Shown here in pieces: positions 28,144 through 36,933 of a stretch of 64,000 bases of DNA. The stretch covers positions 1-64,000 of the forward strand of contig NZ_JADEWG010000021.1 of assembly GCF_015207735.1 (NCBI RefSeq), read 5' to 3'. The notes beneath the pieces are model-generated. The model was not told the DNA's origin. It saw only the letters and a program-made list of their open reading frames with translations, and ran no database searches. Every line of letters begins with the position of its first letter. The first letter of the stretch is position 1. The position numbers and the translations under genes were made by a program. The stretch comes from [Phormidium] sp. LEGE 05292. Its GTDB lineage: Bacteria; Cyanobacteriota; Cyanobacteriia; Cyanobacteriales; Aerosakkonemataceae.

Positions 28144-29154
28144 GTGAAATTTAGTTCCACTGACATCATGCTGCAACGAATTGCTTTCATTATCACCATT
28201 GTCACATTAACAGTTTTAGGTTTACTATCTTTATTAGTCTACTTTGCTTGGGATTGGCCTTTAGAACTAATAGCTCATTTCCGAGTTCAGTATTTAATCT
28301 TAGCAGTAATATTCGCTATCTTTTTAATTATTCTACGGTTAATCGGTAAATTAAAAAATAAAGCCTTAATTATTGTTGCTTTATTAATTGTCGGGTTAAA
28401 CGCAGTTGATGTAATTCCCTGGTATTTACCTCATTCACAACAGGTAACTGGTACTCCAGGTAAACCAATGAGGGTTTTATTTTTTAATTTGAATATTCAA
28501 AACAATCAAGACAACCAGATAGTTAATGTAATCCAAAGTAATCGCCCTGATTTAGCTTTATTAGCAGAAGTTGACGAAAGCACATTTAAAATATTAAACA
28601 TTAATTTAAAAGACACTTTACCTTATACTTTTAAAAGTCCGGGTGGAGGTTTAGCTGTCTTCAGTCGCTTTCCCTTTACAGATATTAAAGCCGATCGCTT
28701 AAATGGTCAAGGAAATCATAATATCATTGCTAGTCTGGAAGTCAACAAACAACAAATTAAATTTATTGGCATTCATCCCTTAGTACCTATAACTTACGAT
28801 AATTTTCTCCGCCGTAATAGTCAGTTAGCCGCAGTCAGTGATTACATTCAAAAGCAAAATCAGCCATTAATCTTAGTAGGAGATTTGAATACCACACCTT
28901 GGTCGCCTTACTATCGGCAGTTAATTAACAAAACTAAGTTATATAATACCCAGCTAGGGTTTGGTCTTTTACCCACTTGGCCTAGATCGTCAACTCATGT
29001 CCGTTTACCTTCTTGGCTAATTCCTTTAGTGAATATTCCCCTCGATCACTGTTTAGTTAGTCAGCAGTTTGGGGTACGGCAAATTTATACAGGCAGAAAT
29101 GCTAATTCCGATCACGCATCGCTGATAATTGATTTAGTGTTACAAACAAATTAA
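28144..29154 (+). CDS. Endonuclease/exonuclease/phosphatase (EEP) family membrane protein
   Basis: The 336-residue protein starts with about three membrane helices (residues 10-95). An EEP domain follows with MRVLFFNLNIQN (Asn), LALLAEVDES (metal Glu), IGIHPL, LVGDLNTTPWSP (Asp and Asn) and NSDHASLIIDL (catalytic His). Relatives hydrolyse phosphodiesters in DNA, lipids or phosphoinositides; the substrate is unknown. The membrane anchor suggests a periplasm-facing phosphatase. The GTG start was kept; an ATG eight codons in is an alternative. Confidence 0.82.
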   Translation: MKFSSTDIMLQRIAFIITIVTLTVLGLLSLLVYFAWDWPLELIAHFRVQYLILAVIFAIFLIILRLIGKLKNKALIIVALLIVGLNAVDVIPWYLPHSQQVTGTPGKPMRVLFFNLNIQNNQDNQIVNVIQSNRPDLALLAEVDESTFKILNINLKDTLPYTFKSPGGGLAVFSRFPFTDIKADRLNGQGNHNIIASLEVNKQQIKFIGIHPLVPITYDNFLRRNSQLAAVSDYIQKQNQPLILVGDLNTTPWSPYYRQLINKTKLYNTQLGFGLLPTWPRSSTHVRLPSWLIPLVNIPLDHCLVSQQFGVRQIYTGRNANSDHASLIIDLVLQTN

Positions 29155-29220
29155 TCAGCTGGTCTGGGATTTTGTTAAATAATGGAGGAAACTGACATGA
29201 GTCAAACAATAGCCATAATG

Positions 29221-29247
29221 TAGAGACGTTATATATAACGTCTCGAA
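29221..29247. repeat. GAGACGTT/AACGTCTC palindrome
   Basis: TAGAGACGTTATATATAACGTCTC is a relative of the terminator palindrome at 14346. Confidence 0.7.
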
Positions 29248-29439
29248 AAGGTTTTGGGTCAAGAATACTAAGGCTGATTAGTCGGACATGATATCAATAT
29301 CTTCTGTACCTTAAGTTTTAATGCTTGAGATTGATGTCACTTTATTAATTATTAGTTATCTTGATTATTGTGAATCAATTGGGGTCAGCTTAAATAAAGA
29401 CCCTAACTATAAAATCTACTTTTTTATCGACTTATCGAC

Positions 29440-29473
29440 AAAGCCAACTCAGCTTTTTGGAGTTGGCTTTAGC
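29440..29473. terminator. Hairpin upstream of small gene, possible terminator
   Basis: AAAGCCAACTC and GAGTTGGCTTT form an 11-bp perfect stem with a 9-base loop. It sits downstream of the minus-strand gene ending at 29637. T-richness is weak on both sides. No other feature was recognised in the surrounding region of about 480 bp. Confidence 0.45.
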
Positions 29474-29636
29474 GATTTTGCAGGTGAACAAATTTTCCGA
29501 CCATGACTTCCCGGAACTTGCCGGAGTTGTAGCCAAAACTGCTGCTTTTGCAGACATTCAAATATTTCAATATGGTTTAACAGATGCGAACAGCTTTGAG
29601 GGGATAAATCATGATGGGAAAGGTCTAGTTTTGCTG

Positions 29637-29837
29637 TTATTTTAGTAACCTAGTTACTCGCACGTCGTATTCAATACCCTGTGGATGATCTGTTCTGGCT
29701 TGTACCTTTGCCATGCTGTCGGCTGTTTGTCTAGATTGTGCATCAATCTCGTAGCGTGTTGTTTCCCTGCGACAGTCATTGTTTGTTGGTTCAAGATATT
29801 CTTTGATATCAACCAACACCTCATAAGTATGATACAT
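29637..29837 (-). CDS. Small hypothetical protein
   Basis: The 66-residue protein (MYHTYEVLVDIKEYLEPTNNDCRRETTRYEIDAQSRQTADSMAK...) has a strong ribosome-binding site (GAGGAGG, eight bases before the ATG), the main reason for trusting it. The first half alternates like a beta-strand, the second half is helical. It may be a small modulator protein; no family was recognised. Confidence 0.65.
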   Translation of the reverse strand: MYHTYEVLVDIKEYLEPTNNDCRRETTRYEIDAQSRQTADSMAKVQARTDHPQGIEYDVRVTRLLK

Positions 29838-30385
29838 TTTGGGTGCCTCCTCGTTTTACTTGTAAACGATCGAGATTTATAAAAATAAGTATAGGAACAC
29901 TAGCGGAGTCCATCCTTAAATGAATACAATTCTTAGCAACTCTTTATGTTTTACTCAATAAACTAATTTTTCTAAATTTTTAAGTTTAAGAAGACTTGTT
30001 AAAAAATGTTAAGCCTGACTGTGCAATAAGGCAGAAAAAAAGTTTTTCAGTTTTTTTCAACTGATTATTTATTTCTGCTGCCATAGTGCGATGCTGTAAT
30101 TCATCTGCATAAAGGTAGATTATTTTGAGTGTTTAATTTTATTTTTAGATAATTTATTCTGTTTTTCTATAAATATAGAATTTTTCTTATACTAAAGCAG
30201 TAAATTTACGTATTTATTTTATATATTGCAGTTTGTTTAAGAGTGAATATTGTTATTGAGAAAGTTGCACAATAAATATTGTGATAATTAATATGTAGCA
30301 GTGGAAAGACATTAAAGTTAGAATAGTAAACTTTTGAGTGTAATTATTTTATATTAAGTTAAAATACCTTTTAATAAAGTGGAAT
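29838..30385. promoter_or_regulatory. Long AT-rich leader of the giant hybrid kinase
   Basis: The 540 bp are strongly AT-rich with runs of A and T and no gene recognised. The promoters of the small gene (minus) and of the hybrid kinase (plus) must lie here. Bends or nucleoid-protein sites are plausible but were not identified. Confidence 0.45.
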
Positions 30386-33300
30386 ATGTTCGCGATCGAC
30401 GACCCAGTTATTTGCTATCAGTTAGCGGGATATGAACGACTGCAAACACCGATTTGGATTTATGATATCCAAAATCTTAAAATGAGGTGGGCGAATCGCG
30501 CCGCTTTACTCCTCTGGAATGCCGCAAGTTTAGAAGAATTACTCAGTCGTGATTTTAGTCAAGTTTCTACTGCAACGCATACCCGCTTGCAAACTTACTT
30601 AGAGCTTTTTGAGCAGGGTAAAACAGTAGTTGAACAGTGGACATTTTACCCAAAAGAAAATACCCTATCTGTTCGTTGTACCTGTTCTGGTATTCACCTG
30701 GAAAACGGACGTTTAGCAATGTTAGTGGAAGCAGAAAAAATAGAAATTCGCCAAACAAAAGATCCGATAACTGGTTCAAATATGCTGTTGGTGAATGAAA
30801 ATGATATCACCTCATTGAAGCAAACAGAAGAGAAATTACGCTGGAAAGAAACTTTATTGCGCTCGATGACTAATACTTCCCCTTTAGGGTTTTATGTAGT
30901 AGATAATTGTACCGATGAAATTCTTTATTTTAATCATAAACTTTGCCAAATTTGGGGAATTGAGCATTTAGAATCCCAAATGGATCGCGGTCAAATAAAA
31001 AATCTGGATGTGATTGCCGAGTGTGTAAAACAATTAGTAGATGTCGCGGGATTTACTAAAGTCTGTAAACCGTTACAAAATCAAGAAAACAGGGCTATTG
31101 TAGAAGATGAAATTCCTTTTAAGGATGGCAGAATTATTCGGCGGTTTTCGGCACAGATTCGCGATCCAGACGATCGCTATTTCGGCAGACTCTACATATT
31201 CGAAGATATCACTGAACGCAAACGAATTGAAGAACAACTACAATTAGCAGATTTTTCTCTAGAACACTCCTCTTTGGCTACAGTCTGGATCGATCGCAAT
31301 GCCAAAATTATTCGCGCTAATAAAAAAGCCTGTGAACAACAGGGTGTTTCCCGTGAAGAGTTGTTATCAAAATACGTTTGGGATAACGATCCTAACTTTC
31401 CGAAAGCAGCATGGACTGAACATTGGGAAGAACTGAAACGACAAAAAACTTTGTCTTTTACCTCAGAACATCGCCGTAAGGATGGCACAATTATTCCGGT
31501 AGAAATTACCTTGAATTATTTAGAATTTAATGGCAAAGAATATAACTTCTCTTGTTGTCGTGATATTAGCGAACAGCAAGCTGCGCTATGCGAACGCAAA
31601 AAAGCCGAAGCAACTTTACAACGAAGAGAACAAGAATTTCGCGCTTTAGTAGAAAACGCTCCTGATATTATCATGCGAATCGATCGGGAATTTCGCTATC
31701 TTTACATCAATCCTACAGTAGAAAAACATTTAGGAATTCCTGCCAGAGAATTTATCGGTAAAAACATGGCAGAATTTGGTGCAGATGAATCATTAGTGCA
31801 ACTTTGGCAAACAACTATTCAACAAGTATTTGAAACTGCTCAAGAACAAGAAATAGAATTTCAATCTCCATCAATTCAAGGAATACTTTATTATGCTACC
31901 CGTATAGTGCCAGAATTTGCTAGTGATGGTTCTGTGCAGTCAGTATTAGCGATCGCGCGGAATATTACCGATCGAGTAGAAGCTGAAAAAGCCTTGCGAC
32001 AGAACGAAGAAAGAATGCAAGCACTATTAAAAGCCATACCCGATACAATGTTTCGTCACCGAGTAGATGGCACTTATTTAGATATACAAGCAAATGAAAA
32101 TACCTTACTCGTACCAGCGGAAGTTCTCATTGGCAAAAAATTAACAGACTTAAATATGCCTGAACACATCTCAAAAGGATTGCTCGAAAATTTTCAAGCC
32201 GCAGTCACCACCGGAAAACTACAAACATTTGAGCATGACTTAAAAAAACCTGATGGAATGTACACTTATGAAGCTCGAATTATCAAAAGCGGTGCTGATG
32301 AAGTAGTTTGTATTGTTCGAGACATTACAGAACGCAAACTAGTCCAAAAAGCCTTGCAGGAAAGTGAAGAACGCTATCGTTCTGTGGTGACAGCAATGGC
32401 AGAAGGCATTGTTTTGCAAGATGCAAACGGTGTTATTCATACCTGTAACAGCAGTGCGGAAAGAATACTCGGTTTAAACTGCGAACAAATGATGGGAAAA
32501 ACTTCCGTCGATCCTCTTTGGCAAGCAATCAAAGAAGACGGATCGCCTTTTCCAGGGGAAGAACACCCAGCAATGGTGACGCTAAGAACTGGTGAACCTT
32601 GCGTTAATGTAGTCATGGGAGTGCATAAACCCGATGGTAGTTTAACCTGGATTTCTATTAACTCTCAACCTTTATATAAATCTGGTGATTCTCTACCTTA
32701 CGCAGTTGTCACTTCATTTTTTGATATTACAGAACGTAAACATGGAGAAGAAGCTTTACAAAAAGCACTTGCAGCAGCACAAGCAGCATCGATTTCTAAA
32801 AGTCGTTTTCTCTCCCAGATGAGTCACGAACTGCGGACACCGCTGAATGCAATTCTCGGTTTTAGTCAGGTAATGGCAAGAAGCAAATCTCTTTCTGCTG
32901 AACAACAAGAACAGCTAAAAATTATTAATCGCAGTGGCGAACATTTATTAAATTTGATCGACGACATTTTATCAATGTCTAAAATTGAAGCAGGTCAAAT
33001 TACACTAAATGAAAATCGCTTCGATCTCTATCAATTACTCAACGATATAGAGCAAATGTTACGATTCAAAGCTGCTGGGAAAGGCTTACAATTAATTTTT
33101 GAACGATCGGCAAATCTTCCCCAATATATTGAAAGTGATGAAAGCAAGTTGCGGCAAATTTTAATTAACCTGTTAGGCAATGCCGTTAAGTTTACCAATG
33201 AAGGTACTATTTATTTAAGGGCGAAGTTGGGAAATAGTCAGCAAGCTCAATCTTTAATTAACTTTGAAGTAGAAGACACTGGTGCGGGAATCGCACCTGA

Positions 33301-34210
33301 AGAAATCCCCACTATGTTCGATCCTTTTGTGCAAACGGAAACAGGTCGTAAATCTATGCAAGGAACTGGATTAGGTTTACCGATTAGCCGACAATTTGTG
33401 CGCTTAATGGGGGGAGATATTGCAGTTAAAAGTCAATTGGGTAGAGGCACAATTTTTACTTTTGATATTAAAGTTAAACAAGTAGATAGGATTCAAGTAA
33501 AAAGTACATTGACTCTTAAGCGAGTGATTGGATTACAACCTAATCAACCTACTTATCGAATTTTAATCGTTGAAGATATCGAAGAAAATCGGCTGTTGCT
33601 AGTTAAATTATTGAAACCCTTGGGATTTGAAATACAGGAAGCGGTTAATGGACAAGAGGCGATCGCTTTATGGTCAACTTGGCAACCTCACCTAATTTGG
33701 ATGGATATGCTCATGCCAATAATGGATGGTTATGAAGCTACTAAACAAATTAAAGCCTTGCAACAACAAAGATTGACAAATGAAAATGTTCCCAAAACAG
33801 TGATTATTGCCCTAACAGCTAGTGCTTTTGAAGAAGAAAAAGCGAGTATATTTTCATCTGGTTGTGATGACTTAGTGCGGAAACCTTTTCAAGAGTCAGA
33901 GTTGTTTGAAAAAATGGCTCAACATTTAGGAGTGCGCTATATTTATGCAGATGAAACTCAACAAACTTCATTACCCTCAGCAATTCCCAAGAAGTTGCAC
34001 GCAGAAGATTTAAAAGTAATGCCGATCGACTGGATAGCCGAACTAAATCAAGCCGCACTCTGCATTAATGATGATATCATTTTGGAATTAGTTAAGCAAA
34101 TTCCTGAAACTGAAGCTGCTTTGGCTGATACCCTGACAGATTTAGTCAAAAACTTTCGCTTGGATTTAATCTTAGAGTTAACCGAAGCAATTATTCCTTC
34201 CGACAGCTGA
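30386..34210 (+). CDS. Large multi-PAS hybrid histidine kinase
   Basis: The 1274-residue soluble protein contains about six PAS/PAC units (closing motifs NDITSLK, EDITERK, CRDISEQ, ARNITDR, VRDITERK, FDITERK). A HisKA domain with [14 protein letters not shown] (His814), an ATPase domain ([36 protein letters not shown]) and a receiver domain from about 1055 (ILIVEDIEENRLL, IWMDMLMPIMDGYE, VRKPFQE) follow. A helical tail of about 85 residues resembles the linker seen before an HPt but has no clear phospho-His. There is no membrane segment. It stands alone, so the partner regulator is unknown. Confidence 0.92.
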   Translation: MFAIDDPVICYQLAGYERLQTPIWIYDIQNLKMRWANRAALLLWNAASLEELLSRDFSQVSTATHTRLQTYLELFEQGKTVVEQWTFYPKENTLSVRCTCSGIHLENGRLAMLVEAEKIEIRQTKDPITGSNMLLVNENDITSLKQTEEKLRWKETLLRSMTNTSPLGFYVVDNCTDEILYFNHKLCQIWGIEHLESQMDRGQIKNLDVIAECVKQLVDVAGFTKVCKPLQNQENRAIVEDEIPFKDGRIIRRFSAQIRDPDDRYFGRLYIFEDITERKRIEEQLQLADFSLEHSSLATVWIDRNAKIIRANKKACEQQGVSREELLSKYVWDNDPNFPKAAWTEHWEELKRQKTLSFTSEHRRKDGTIIPVEITLNYLEFNGKEYNFSCCRDISEQQAALCERKKAEATLQRREQEFRALVENAPDIIMRIDREFRYLYINPTVEKHLGIPAREFIGKNMAEFGADESLVQLWQTTIQQVFETAQEQEIEFQSPSIQGILYYATRIVPEFASDGSVQSVLAIARNITDRVEAEKALRQNEERMQALLKAIPDTMFRHRVDGTYLDIQANENTLLVPAEVLIGKKLTDLNMPEHISKGLLENFQAAVTTGKLQTFEHDLKKPDGMYTYEARIIKSGADEVVCIVRDITERKLVQKALQESEERYRSVVTAMAEGIVLQDANGVIHTCNSSAERILGLNCEQMMGKTSVDPLWQAIKEDGSPFPGEEHPAMVTLRTGEPCVNVVMGVHKPDGSLTWISINSQPLYKSGDSLPYAVVTSFFDITERKHGEEALQKALAAAQAASISKSRFLSQMSHELRTPLNAILGFSQVMARSKSLSAEQQEQLKIINRSGEHLLNLIDDILSMSKIEAGQITLNENRFDLYQLLNDIEQMLRFKAAGKGLQLIFERSANLPQYIESDESKLRQILINLLGNAVKFTNEGTIYLRAKLGNSQQAQSLINFEVEDTGAGIAPEEIPTMFDPFVQTETGRKSMQGTGLGLPISRQFVRLMGGDIAVKSQLGRGTIFTFDIKVKQVDRIQVKSTLTLKRVIGLQPNQPTYRILIVEDIEENRLLLVKLLKPLGFEIQEAVNGQEAIALWSTWQPHLIWMDMLMPIMDGYEATKQIKALQQQRLTNENVPKTVIIALTASAFEEEKASIFSSGCDDLVRKPFQESELFEKMAQHLGVRYIYADETQQTSLPSAIPKKLHAEDLKVMPIDWIAELNQAALCINDDIILELVKQIPETEAALADTLTDLVKNFRLDLILELTEAIIPSDS

Positions 34211-34315
34211 GAAACCACCCTTTCGGGTGATTGGCATTAACTATAAGTTGTTGAATAATGATATCAAGGTTAAAGATTTATCTGCTTCTATTTCCAAATT
34301 CTATATGTAACTAAG

Positions 34316-34352
34316 AGCCTATCTCTATCAGTGGAAATAGGCTTTATTATTT
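34316..34352 (+). terminator. Terminator of the hybrid kinase gene
   Basis: AGCCTAT and ATAGGCT form a 7-bp stem followed by TTATTATTT. A smaller CACCCTTTCGGGTG hairpin lies directly after the stop codon. Confidence 0.6.
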
Positions 34353-34382
34353 GGTTTTGTAAGCTGTTTCGCATTGAAAATA

Positions 34383-34499
34383 TAGGACTTACGTAGGGTT
34401 TGCCTAAAACCTAGATCCGAACTAGCCCCCCTTAATAAGGGGGGAACCTTCTAAGCCCCCTTATTAAGGGGGTTGGGGGATCTGGGTGTGTAAGTCCTA
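34383..34499. mobile_element. 117-bp MITE-like element with TAGGACTTAC terminal inverted repeats
   Basis: The ends are perfect 10-bp inverted repeats (TAGGACTTAC and GTAAGTCCTA). The interior holds two CCCCCTTAATAAGGGGG-type palindromes and no ORF. A similar end (AGGACTTACGCA) occurs at about 12512, which suggests a dispersed, non-autonomous family. Confidence 0.6.
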
Positions 34500-34531
34500 A
34501 AATAGATGATTGGGAAACAGAAAAAAATTAT

Positions 34532-34894
34532 TTACTCAATTCTCCAACCATAGATCTTACTCTCTTGTCTAGACTGATTATCGATCGTTGTTACAAAAAG
34601 GTTTTGCCCTTTAGCATTCCTAAATTGAAACAAACAAAGCCCTAATCCTGTTCCAGAACAATCAACAATTTCTGTATAGCCTTTTTTGATTAAATAATCG
34701 ATCGTACTGTCTGGAACTCGATTATTTACTTGTTCGGAATTAACTACAGGTCGCCAGCCTCGCTGAATTAACATAGTTCTGGCTTGAGCATAATTCATAT
34801 TTCGCCGCAATCTAGGCAATGATTGGGCAAAAGATGACATTTGAACTGAACAAATTATAGTTAGAAGTACGCCGGAAAAGAATAGTTTATTCAT
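34532..34894 (-). CDS. Small exported protein of unknown function
   Basis: The 120-residue protein has a signal peptide (MNKLFFSGVLLTIICSVQMSSFAQ). A short domain with two Cys, probably forming a disulfide, follows (VDCSGTGLGLCLFQFRNAKG). The repeat-like start NYAQARTMLIQRGWRP resembles PASTA-like or small periplasmic domains, but no family was assigned. It is probably periplasmic. Confidence 0.7.
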   Translation of the reverse strand: MNKLFFSGVLLTIICSVQMSSFAQSLPRLRRNMNYAQARTMLIQRGWRPVVNSEQVNNRVPDSTIDYLIKKGYTEIVDCSGTGLGLCLFQFRNAKGQNLFVTTIDNQSRQESKIYGWRIE

Positions 34895-34917
34895 ATCTGA
34901 TCTTTTACTTGGTTATT

Positions 34918-35015
34918 TTAGAGAGGGATTTTGGCAATTATATTAAGTTCTTGTCGCCAAATAGCCGTAACAATTGATTGGTTTAAATCAGCATCAGCTT
35001 GATACAAATGCTCAC
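34918..35015 (-). pseudogene. Remnant of a DUF5615 PIN-like toxin
   Basis: Directly after the DUF433 gene, with a GTGA stop-start overlap, the DNA encodes YQADADLNQSIVTAIWR, the typical N-terminal motif of DUF5615 toxins. It is out of frame with the GTG by two bases and ends about 30 codons later. The toxin has lost its start frame and most of its body. Confidence 0.7.
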
Positions 35016-35341
35016 TTCTGTGAATTCTCCCTATGAGCTTTAACTGATATTAGTTTCTGATATAAAGCTGGATCGTCCTCTTGTAAAGGTTGAGGCATGA
35101 CATCAAATTTCGCCTCTTCTTCTAAAATGTAATTATCAATTTCAGCACGATTGGCAAGGTAAAAAGCGATCGCTCCGTAAACTTGTTCTAATGTTAGTAA
35201 TGGAAAAGACTGAACAATTGTTTCCGCAGAGAGTCCGTTACGAAAAGCATACACGATTGAATCTAAAGAGATTCGCTCTCCTACAATCCAATAACCTCCA
35301 CTCCGATACTCTACATAGACTTTAGCTTCTACAACTGGCAT
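35012..35341 (-). CDS. DUF433 family antitoxin-like protein
   Basis: The 109-residue protein matches the cyanobacterial DUF433 proteins that pair with DUF5615 toxins (AKVYVEYRSGGYWIVGERISLDSIVYAFRNG, SFPLLTLEQVYGAIAFYLANRAEID). It contains a short helix-turn-helix and is expected to act as antitoxin and autorepressor. It is intact, but the partner toxin gene overlapping its stop codon is ruined, so it is now an orphan. Confidence 0.85.
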   Translation of the reverse strand: MPVVEAKVYVEYRSGGYWIVGERISLDSIVYAFRNGLSAETIVQSFPLLTLEQVYGAIAFYLANRAEIDNYILEEEAKFDVMPQPLQEDDPALYQKLISVKAHRENSQK

Positions 35342-35429
35342 AGCTTAATTTTGTTAGCTCTAGATGGATTATAGGCGATCGCCTTTTTTATTGGTGAATA
35401 CATGAAAGTGCGATCGCAGTATCTTTCAA

Positions 35430-35461
35430 GGTGCGTTACACTCATCGCTAACGCACCCTAC
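35430..35461. repeat. Second copy of the GGTGCGTTA palindrome
   Basis: GGTGCGTTACACTCATCGCTAACGCACC, then CTAC; compare 12550-12582. Confidence 0.7.
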
Positions 35462-35492
35462 CTATAGTTTAGGAAAAGTACAGCGTGCTACT

Positions 35493-35726
35493 ATGTTCAA
35501 TTATGATTATTTACAAGCTTCTTCTTTAATTATCAAACAAACTGATTCGATCAATTTTTGGCTAATTGGGGCAGGAGGTACTGGTTCTTGGCTATCGTAC
35601 CATGTTGCACGACTGGCACGGAGTTTGGGCAAGTTGGGGAAAAAGGTGCAGTTGGCGATCGCAGATCCCGATATAGTTGAAGAAGCTAACATCAGCAGGC
35701 AGGCTTTCTGCGATAAGGAAAGATGA
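35493..35726 (+). pseudogene. N-terminal fragment of a ThiF/E1-like adenylating protein
   Basis: The 77-codon frame has the E1/ThiF nucleotide-binding start FWLIGAGGTGSWLSYHVARL and the IADPDIVEEANISRQ strand-turn with the Arg-Gln of this family. It stops right afterwards; complete proteins are about 200 residues or longer. The break falls at about 35.70 kb, where a fragment of a different gene on the other strand begins. Confidence 0.75.
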
Positions 35727-35941
35727 TTGCGAGTTAACAGAATCAATCCACGCGATAGCGCAATTGCCGCGATTCTTGCATCCATCTTTGCCAGTTGAAT
35801 CCGCTGTGTTTTTAATTGCTCAAATGTTGTAGCAGCACCCGCATCAAATGGTAGGATGGGTAACACTTTAAAGTCATTAACGTTTGGTAATGCACTCAAT
35901 CCTTGATGCCTTTTGGTTAACTGACGTGAGGCAATACACAA
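35712..35941 (-). pseudogene. C-terminal fragment of a VapC-type PIN-domain toxin
   Basis: The frame encodes RHQGLSALPNVNDFKVLPILPFDAGAA, then KMDARIAAIALSRGLILLTRNHLSLSQ, the second half of a VapC PIN domain (D-x-R-I-A-A-I-A and LLTRN). It lacks the N-terminal catalytic Asp half. The frame then runs on into the antisense of the ThiF fragment, which is not meaningful. It lies next to the GRE activase gene and marks one edge of the GC-rich block. Confidence 0.75.
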
Positions 35942-35945
35942 GACT

Positions 35946-36920
35946 TTATGGTTTGAATTCTTGTGTTTGTTCTAATAGGCCGCTGCGACCCAATGCCTCA
36001 TCAATAATGGCTCGCAGCCGCTGCACCAATTCAGGTGAGGGGGATGTAAAGTCTTTTAGTTCATACACTCTGCCCAGAAATCCATACTTGCTTTCACCAA
36101 AGCGGTGATAGGGCAGTAACTCATAGTCAATGACATTGGGGTACGGACGAATGAACGCTAGCACCGATCGAATGTGCTCTTCGTCGTCATTCACACCGGG
36201 AATCAGCGGGGTACGGGCAATAAAGGTTTTGTCGGGAAAGGTTTCATAGGCTCGCTTCATGTTGGCTAGAATCTGACGATTATCTACACCACACCACTTT
36301 TTATGTCGCTCTGGATCAGTCAGCTTGTGGTCATGGAGAACCACATCCACATGGGGCAATACCTTTTCCACATGGGACCAGGGAACATTGAATGCGGTTT
36401 CGATCGCGGTGTTAAATCCCCGTCGGTGGGCTTCCTGGAGCAGTGCCGCACTGAAATCCGGTTGCAGTTGACACTCGCCGCCGCTGAGCGTCATTCCACC
36501 ACCCGATTCCCGGTAAAACGTGCTGTCCTGCTCCACCTCATCGAGTACCTGCTCCACGCTCATGGCCTGACCAAACAGGTAAAGTGCCCCCGTTGGGCAG
36601 AGGTCAACACATTCCTGTCCACAATCAGTCGCTAAATCCCAATTGACGCGGATGCGATTGTCCTCTCCTTCCAGGACATAGAAAGCACCTTCTGAGCAAG
36701 GTGGCTTCAAACATAGACCGCACTGCTTTTTGCCAATGCACTTGCTAATGTTGTAAGCCAGTTCAGGCTTAGGGTGAATACTTTCGGGATTGCTGCACCA
36801 TTTGCATCGTAATGAACAGCCCTTGAGAAAAACTGTAGTGCGAATGCCCGGACCATCGTGGGTGCAGAAATGCTGAATGTTGAGCACCAGTCCGGTTGGG
36901 TTTGTTGATGAATTTGTCAT
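35946..36920 (-). CDS. Glycyl-radical enzyme activating enzyme (radical SAM, PflA-like)
   Basis: The 324-residue protein has the radical-SAM cluster C-x3-C-x2-C (Cys35, Cys39, Cys42 in KGCSLRCKWC) next to the typical DGPGIRTTVFLKG. Two ferredoxin-like clusters (C61-x5-C-x2-C-x4-C75 and C100-x3-C-x3-CP) are the insert seen in activases of glycerol dehydratase, HPAD and CutC type enzymes rather than PflA itself. ESGGGMTLSGGE (SAM binding) is present. It abstracts a hydrogen from the glycine of the GRE encoded at the other end of the same operon. Ribosome-binding site GAGGAG. Confidence 0.95.
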   Translation of the reverse strand: MTNSSTNPTGLVLNIQHFCTHDGPGIRTTVFLKGCSLRCKWCSNPESIHPKPELAYNISKCIGKKQCGLCLKPPCSEGAFYVLEGEDNRIRVNWDLATDCGQECVDLCPTGALYLFGQAMSVEQVLDEVEQDSTFYRESGGGMTLSGGECQLQPDFSAALLQEAHRRGFNTAIETAFNVPWSHVEKVLPHVDVVLHDHKLTDPERHKKWCGVDNRQILANMKRAYETFPDKTFIARTPLIPGVNDDEEHIRSVLAFIRPYPNVIDYELLPYHRFGESKYGFLGRVYELKDFTSPSPELVQRLRAIIDEALGRSGLLEQTQEFKP

Positions 36921-36933
36921 GGGTTTTATCTCC

